From Candidatus Uabimicrobium amorphum (GTDB taxonomy: Bacteria > Planctomycetota > Uabimicrobiia > Uabimicrobiales > Uabimicrobiaceae), in the NCBI RefSeq assembly GCF_009002475.1, contig NZ_AP019860.1, positions 682,001 through 746,000 of the forward strand: DNA of 64,000 bases. The letters run 5' to 3'. Each line of letters opens with the position of its first letter. Within the stretch, counting starts at the first letter, position 1. Positions 59,745 to 64,000 of this stretch are shown piece after piece. A model generated the notes under the pieces. The model ran no database searches. It was not told the origin of the DNA and was given only the letters and a program-made list of their open reading frames with translations. A program made the translations under genes and the position numbers.

Positions 59745-62700
59745 ATGAACAAAGATGAGTTTATCGACGGAAATGACGAAAAAAAAGCCGCCGATAAAGT
59801 TCAGGAGAATGTTTCTGAAGAGGCAAGTAGCCATTCTACGGAAACTACCAAAGAGGGCTCTACAGATGAAGCAGTGAAATCTATCAATGACGATCCTCTA
59901 GAACAAAGAATTATACAGCGTAATCTACATGTACAAATAAATGGCGACATTTCTTCTGAAGATAATAAACGAGCTGTTTCACAGAAAGATGACGCAACGA
60001 ACAGCGCAGAGGATACGCCTAAGGTAGTTGCTAATAACACGACGGAACAAAATATTTCCGGTGAGCATACGGTAGAACACAAGGAAGACAATTCTGCTAT
60101 ATCGACAGAAGATACCATTGTCAGCGGTGCTGTCGCAGATATTGCGGCAGATGTCGTGATTGATAACTTAGAAAATTTTGATGCCGAAGAGACAGTGATT
60201 TGTTCTGGCGACGAAACTATTATTTCTAAGGTAGAAGGCGAAGAAACAATCATATCATCTATTGACGAACAGGCACTTTTAGAAACACAAAAAGTCGATG
60301 TGATTTCCTTGGACGGAAAAAGTGACGAAAGTACCACTGTTGAAGTTTCGATGAAAGAGGTTTTTTCGCAAAACGCGGCAGAACAAACGGAAGAAGAAGC
60401 ACAAGAAGAAGCACAAGAAATCAATGGACGCAAAGTTTTGTTTCCTGCGGTAGCTGTAAAAAAAATCAAAGAGACAGGCATCATTGAAGATGCCGTGATT
60501 CCCTTTCTCAACCTCGACGGTTTAAGAATTGTTCATCCGCTCGTGATTCGAAATTGTCAGCTACAAGGAATTGTCGCACGAGGAACAGTATTTGAACAGG
60601 GAATAGAGGTAAGAGACAGCGAAGTAACAGAGCGACTTGAATTTAGTGCGTGGAGAGGTGACGAAGGTCTGTCGCATACGATTATACGCGAAGGTATAAC
60701 AGTTGCAGATACATTAATGAACGATAATGTCTCTATGCGTAACACACGTGTCGTCGGCGATGTTGTTTTTGAAAATTGCGAATTCAAGGGAACTTTTCGT
60801 CTCGATCAATCGAAGATCGAAGGCGACGTCTTACTTGACGGCGAGGGGGACATTCTGCTTGTGAGTGCATTCCGTTGTCACTGCCATGAGTTCAAAATTC
60901 GACGCCACACGATCGTAGGTCATAAAAAAGAAAGCCTTGATTTAAACTCGTCAAAGATTGCGCGTATTAGCCTGAGTTCTTGTACTTTAGAACAAGCACT
61001 TAAAATGAAAAAATCACGCGTTGGAAACGATGACACCAATGATGCTTTTTACGCTTCCGGTTGCACGTTCGCTGATGTGGATATGTCGCAAAGTATGTTT
61101 TTCTCAAAAGTATACTGGCATGAAATAACAATAAAAGGCAAGTTTGTTGCAGAGATGCCCAAAGAAGAAAAAGGACGTAAAATCGGAAAACCTGTATATT
61201 TTAAAGAAGATATCCATTTTGACAGTATCAACTTTGAGGGAAAAACCGATTTTTACGGCGCGCGTTTTGGAAAATATGCGCGTTTTATCAAGTGCGTTTT
61301 CCATAAGCAAGCAAATTTTAATCAAGCGGAATTCCAAGACGTTTCAAGTTTTTGGATGAGCGAGTTTATGGGCAGGGCCGATTTTAAGAAAACGACATTG
61401 GGCGGACGTAGTAACTTTGGAAAAGTAACTTTCAATGGCCGCGGTTCGTTTAATGAAGCGACCTTTGGCGACGAATCGAACTTTTACCTTGCGGATGTGA
61501 AACAAGACATCTTTTTCACCGGCGCGACGTTTGAAAACCATCTCGTGTTACGCAATATTAATTTTGGCGGTGGTGTTGGCCTTTCCAAAATCTACGCGCG
61601 AAAAAATATCAAAATTTCGCAAAGTAATGTGGCGGACCGTCTAATCCTCAGCGGAAGTAATATTGAAGGTGCCATTATCGCCCCAGCTCTGACGGTTGGT
61701 ACATGGGGTAGTTTGGCTGATAGTCGCGTTCATGGCTATATTGATTTTGGTGGACTTAAAGTAGGGACAAAACTCAGTGCTGAGGACAAAGAAAAATTGA
61801 GTACTTTTCATACCCAGGAAGAAAGAGGCAAGGATGATGTTGTTCCTGGTACGTTCTATATGACAGATAGTACATTTCACAAAGAAATCAATATGTTCTC
61901 TGCCAACATTGCTGGAGATTTATGTTTGGATGGCATCAACTCCTATGCTGAATGGGAACTCAATAGCGTAGATGTCGGCAACGACGTGGTATTTTCCAAG
62001 TCGTATTTTCGCGGTATGATTCGCTGTGAAAATTCAACGATTGGAGGAAAGCTGTACTCCCATAAGGCACGTTTTAAAGAAGAGGCCTCGTGGAATGGCC
62101 TCAAGTGTCAATCGGCGGACTTGCGTTTTAGTTCGTTTGATGGTGGTTTTACCATGCGTTATGGACGCATTGAAAAAGAATTGAAAATGTACAACACCGA
62201 TGTCGACGGTAAGGTCGATTTATTTCGTTGTAAATTTGGCGATATTTCTTTTAACCATATGTTAGTTGACCACTTTTTGATTGATCGCCATTCCATTGGT
62301 GACGAACTAAGCTCGGAAAAGAATGGTGAATTTAGCCATGCGGTGACCGAATACGGAATTCTAAAACAATCATTTCATCAAAGAAATGACTATGAGAGTA
62401 TGGATTGGGCGTACTATCGATTTTGCCGTTCAAAGCGTAAAATGAAAAAAGCCTCGTGGAAGAGACCAATGCGCAGTATGGGAATTTTCTTTGACTGGTT
62501 ATTTCTCGATAAAGGTTTTGGCTACGGAACGCGTCCGATGAATATCGCTTTCGTTGCGCTTTCTTGCGTTTTTGTATTTGCCATATTGTTTTCCTTTGTA
62601 CCAAACGGTATTCTTGGCCCAGACGGACCTCTGACAGATATTAGTTTTAGCGATTCCTTTTATTTGAGTATTACCACATTTGCTTCTATGGATTATGGTG

Positions 62701-62819
62701 ACAGTGGTCCGGTTTTAGATCACTGGCTAAAGCATCTATTTTCTCTAGAAGGAATTTTGGGTATTTTTCTAACAACGCTCTTTGTCGCAACCATTTCACG
62801 AAAAATTATCCGCTCATAA
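59745..62819 (+). CDS. Pentapeptide-like scaffold fused to a K+-channel-type pore
   Basis: The 1024-residue protein follows AAGGAAGG. Residues 1-225 are acidic and disordered, with DETII-like motifs at Thr 150, 158 and 168. Residues about 230-890 are a long right-handed beta-helix of pentapeptide-like repeats (ADFKKTTLGGRSNFGKVTFNGRGSFNEATF), far longer than typical. Two membrane helices near 930-950 and 1000-1018 flank SITTFASMDYGDSGP (976-990), a variant of the TTxGYGD selectivity filter. The product looks like a two-helix pore with a very large cytoplasmic scaffold. Cation conduction is inferred. Confidence 0.85.
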   Translation: MNKDEFIDGNDEKKAADKVQENVSEEASSHSTETTKEGSTDEAVKSINDDPLEQRIIQRNLHVQINGDISSEDNKRAVSQKDDATNSAEDTPKVVANNTTEQNISGEHTVEHKEDNSAISTEDTIVSGAVADIAADVVIDNLENFDAEETVICSGDETIISKVEGEETIISSIDEQALLETQKVDVISLDGKSDESTTVEVSMKEVFSQNAAEQTEEEAQEEAQEINGRKVLFPAVAVKKIKETGIIEDAVIPFLNLDGLRIVHPLVIRNCQLQGIVARGTVFEQGIEVRDSEVTERLEFSAWRGDEGLSHTIIREGITVADTLMNDNVSMRNTRVVGDVVFENCEFKGTFRLDQSKIEGDVLLDGEGDILLVSAFRCHCHEFKIRRHTIVGHKKESLDLNSSKIARISLSSCTLEQALKMKKSRVGNDDTNDAFYASGCTFADVDMSQSMFFSKVYWHEITIKGKFVAEMPKEEKGRKIGKPVYFKEDIHFDSINFEGKTDFYGARFGKYARFIKCVFHKQANFNQAEFQDVSSFWMSEFMGRADFKKTTLGGRSNFGKVTFNGRGSFNEATFGDESNFYLADVKQDIFFTGATFENHLVLRNINFGGGVGLSKIYARKNIKISQSNVADRLILSGSNIEGAIIAPALTVGTWGSLADSRVHGYIDFGGLKVGTKLSAEDKEKLSTFHTQEERGKDDVVPGTFYMTDSTFHKEINMFSANIAGDLCLDGINSYAEWELNSVDVGNDVVFSKSYFRGMIRCENSTIGGKLYSHKARFKEEASWNGLKCQSADLRFSSFDGGFTMRYGRIEKELKMYNTDVDGKVDLFRCKFGDISFNHMLVDHFLIDRHSIGDELSSEKNGEFSHAVTEYGILKQSFHQRNDYESMDWAYYRFCRSKRKMKKASWKRPMRSMGIFFDWLFLDKGFGYGTRPMNIAFVALSCVFVFAILFSFVPNGILGPDGPLTDISFSDSFYLSITTFASMDYGDSGPVLDHWLKHLFSLEGILGIFLTTLFVATISRKIIRS

Positions 62820-62842
62820 AAATTTGACGATAAGGGAAAATA

Positions 62843-63427
62843 ATGATTGCCATTGTAATACTCGCTGCGGGAAAGTCTTCGCGGTTAGGACAGAAAAAAC
62901 AACTACTATCCTGGCAAAACACGACTTTACTAGAAAAAAGTATTCTCGCAGCACAAGGCAGTGATTATTCTCCCATTGTTGTTGTCATCCCACCTGAAGA
63001 AGACATTCTCCAAGTAGTTCACAACCATGACATCACTATTGCCATAAACCACCATCGAGACCAAGGGGTAAGTAGCTCCATTCGCTTGGGAACACAAAAA
63101 ATTTTAGACGATAGTGATGTAGAGGCGGTGATTTTTATGGTTTGCGATCAGCCATTTATTTCCGCTGATGTACTACGACGTTTGGGAGATAAATATCGCG
63201 AAGGGCATGAAATCGTTACCTGTCAGTATGGCGAAACGTGGGGAATACCTTCGCTGTTTTCACGTAAATACTTTGATGATATTTTGCAACTACAGGGTGA
63301 CCGCGGGGCGAAGAAGTTGTTGTACCGCTACCAAGATAAATGCGTAAGTATACCTTTTTTACAAGGAAATATTGACATTGACACCATGGATGAGTATAAA
63401 AAAATAACAGAGTTGGATAATATGTAG
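62843..63427 (+). CDS. MocA-like nucleotidyltransferase
   Basis: The 194-residue protein begins IAIVILAAGKSSRLGQKKQLL, the nucleotide-binding loop of the MobA/IspD/GlmU fold. It continues with DQPFIS near 97-102, where the Asp binds metal, and GDRGAKKLL near 152-160, which is typical of MocA (CTP:molybdopterin cytidylyltransferase) and related MobA-like enzymes. MocA prepares the cofactor of xanthine dehydrogenase-type enzymes. No molybdenum genes are adjacent, so another NTP transfer is possible. AAGGGA precedes the ATG. Confidence 0.9.
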   Translation: MIAIVILAAGKSSRLGQKKQLLSWQNTTLLEKSILAAQGSDYSPIVVVIPPEEDILQVVHNHDITIAINHHRDQGVSSSIRLGTQKILDDSDVEAVIFMVCDQPFISADVLRRLGDKYREGHEIVTCQYGETWGIPSLFSRKYFDDILQLQGDRGAKKLLYRYQDKCVSIPFLQGNIDIDTMDEYKKITELDNM

Positions 63428-63448
63428 AGGTATTTCGTTTTTATATTG

Positions 63449-63530
63449 ATACCCTCACCATCGCAGTTATGGTGATTTATGGATTAGGAATTCTTTTCTG
63501 AAAAATACCTAAATCCACAATGGTGAGGGC
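63449..63530. other. Nested imperfect palindrome after the nucleotidyltransferase
   Basis: Outer arms CCCTCACCAT (63452-63461) and ATGGTGAGGG (63520-63529) enclose inner arms TGGATTAGG (63480-63488) and CCTAAATCCA (63508-63517). A transcript could fold this into a cruciform between two + strand genes; it lacks a T run on the 3' side. Confidence 0.5.
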
Positions 63531-63606
63531 ACCAATCGGAAAAAGAATCACTTTTCTGAAGAAAACCAAATACCAACAAATTTCAATACTAGGGGAGTTA
63601 AATTAA

Positions 63607-64000
63607 ATGCGTAGTTTTTTTCTAATAATTACCATGCTGGCAGCGGTTTATGCGCAGCTAGATGAGAGCTTTAATGGCAAAGGTTTTGTTGTTCATGAGG
63701 ACGCCGCAGGTGTTGGCAATGACTTTGGACAAGCGGTAACCATCGATAAAAAAAACCGTATCGTTGTTGCCGGTTTTAGCTCAAATCGCAATCACGGGCT
63801 CAATATAGACATGACGGTATGGCGCTATCTGGAAACAGGAAAAATTGATACCTCATTCAACAACAAAGGCTTTTTGGTCGACGACAATACCGCCGGTGGA
63901 AATAGTGACGAAGAAGGTAATGCCATTGCGATAGATCATAACAATCGCATTATTGTCGTGGGACGTAGCCGTAATGCGAATCGCAACGACGATATGGTCA
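63607..64000 (+). CDS. Delta-60 repeat exported protein, 3' truncated by window edge
   Basis: The ATG follows GGGGAG by 9 nt. A signal peptide (MRSFFLIITMLAAVYAQ) is followed by LDESFNGKGFVVHEDAAG, DKKNRIVVAGFSSN, TVWRYLETGKIDTSFNNKGFL and DHNNRIIVVGRSRN. These are consecutive units of the delta-60 repeat (about 60 residues, D-x-S-F-x-x-x-G, R-I-V-V-A-G), which form a beta-propeller-like structure in exported proteins. The frame is open to the last base. Function is not known. Confidence 0.9.
   Translation, partial: MRSFFLIITMLAAVYAQLDESFNGKGFVVHEDAAGVGNDFGQAVTIDKKNRIVVAGFSSNRNHGLNIDMTVWRYLETGKIDTSFNNKGFLVDDNTAGGNSDEEGNAIAIDHNNRIIVVGRSRNANRNDDMV

Noticed and set aside
59801..60511. 236-codon minus-strand frame opposite the channel protein
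   Set aside because: It is antisense to the acidic Glu/Thr-rich N-terminus and is rich in Ser, as expected for a shadow; no motif.
1..64000. tRNA, rRNA, prophage or plasmid-type genes
   Set aside because: I found no cloverleaf, rRNA-like block, integrase, phage structural or partition gene; the only clear mobile element is the IS4-type insertion.

Overview
The window looks like a piece of a moderately AT-rich planctomycete chromosome. The best match I can infer is the Candidatus Uabimicrobium type. The reasons are two Hanks-type Ser/Thr kinases with N-terminal kinase domains joined through one membrane helix to WD40 or TPR sensor regions, and an unusual density of eukaryote-like repeat proteins (ankyrin x2, HEAT, LRR, BNR propeller, tectonin propeller, WG, delta-60, pentapeptide-like, SUKH). 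Many products carry Sec signal peptides ending in a short AQ or AQE motif. Taxonomy is an inference; no rRNA, tRNA, CRISPR array, prophage or replication origin was recognised.

Layout. 1-592 is the tail of a subtilase with a Pro-Glu/Gln linker, followed by an ankyrin protein (+) that converges on a large BNR/sortilin-like propeller protein (-). 5.5-6.5 kb encodes a TauE/SafE permease. 6.6-12.1 kb (-) holds two tandem S51 (cyanophycinase-like) peptidases, a HEAT-repeat protein and an MDR oxidoreductase, reading leftward from 12.1 kb. 12.3-15.8 kb is a Ser/Thr kinase with a C-terminal WD40 propeller. 16.0-21.1 kb (+) carries a secreted protein with a possible in-frame TGA, a DUF2330-like protein, a membrane protein, a homocysteine S-methyltransferase-like enzyme and an MBL hydrolase. 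21.1-23.1 kb (-) is an AraC regulator and an LRR protein. Divergent from these (23.3-26.9 kb, +) lies a pair made of a large protein with LodA-like features and a LodB-like flavoprotein, followed by the detached tail of a TPR gene.

27.0-36.1 kb carries a Ca/Na antiporter, an ankyrin protein (-), an S41 protease, a rifampin-phosphotransferase-like PEP-utilising enzyme, a tectonin-like propeller and a small exported protein. 36.2-39.0 kb (-) is a kinase-TPR protein and a glutathione S-transferase. 39.4-41.6 kb (+) is a TraB/GumN protein and a WG-repeat protein, whose putative terminator is interrupted by a complete IS4-type element (41633-43023; 18-bp inverted repeats, 11-bp target duplication). 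A MITE-like palindromic repeat follows. 43.3-46.5 kb has a CPBP protease, two small membrane proteins and a PlsC acyltransferase fused to an acyl-carrier domain. 46.6-49.3 kb (-) has a SUKH protein carrying the same N-terminal module as the LRR protein, and a membrane-anchored TAXI-like binding protein.

49.4-56.7 kb (-) is a tightly coupled seven-gene operon: M20 peptidase, DUF58, TgpA-like transglutaminase, two zinc-ribbon membrane proteins, a Nudix-like protein and NADAR. Six junctions overlap or are only 2 nt apart. Divergent from it, 56.8-64.0 kb (+) encodes a TPR lipoprotein, an internally duplicated exported protein, a BamE-like lipoprotein, a 1024-residue pentapeptide-like protein ending in a K+-channel-type pore with repeated DETII motifs, a MocA-like nucleotidyltransferase and the start of a delta-60 repeat protein.

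The most promising material for something undescribed is the NADAR/Nudix/transglutaminase operon, the pentapeptide-channel protein, the LodA/LodB-like pair, the module shared by two otherwise unrelated proteins, and the TGA-interrupted secreted gene.
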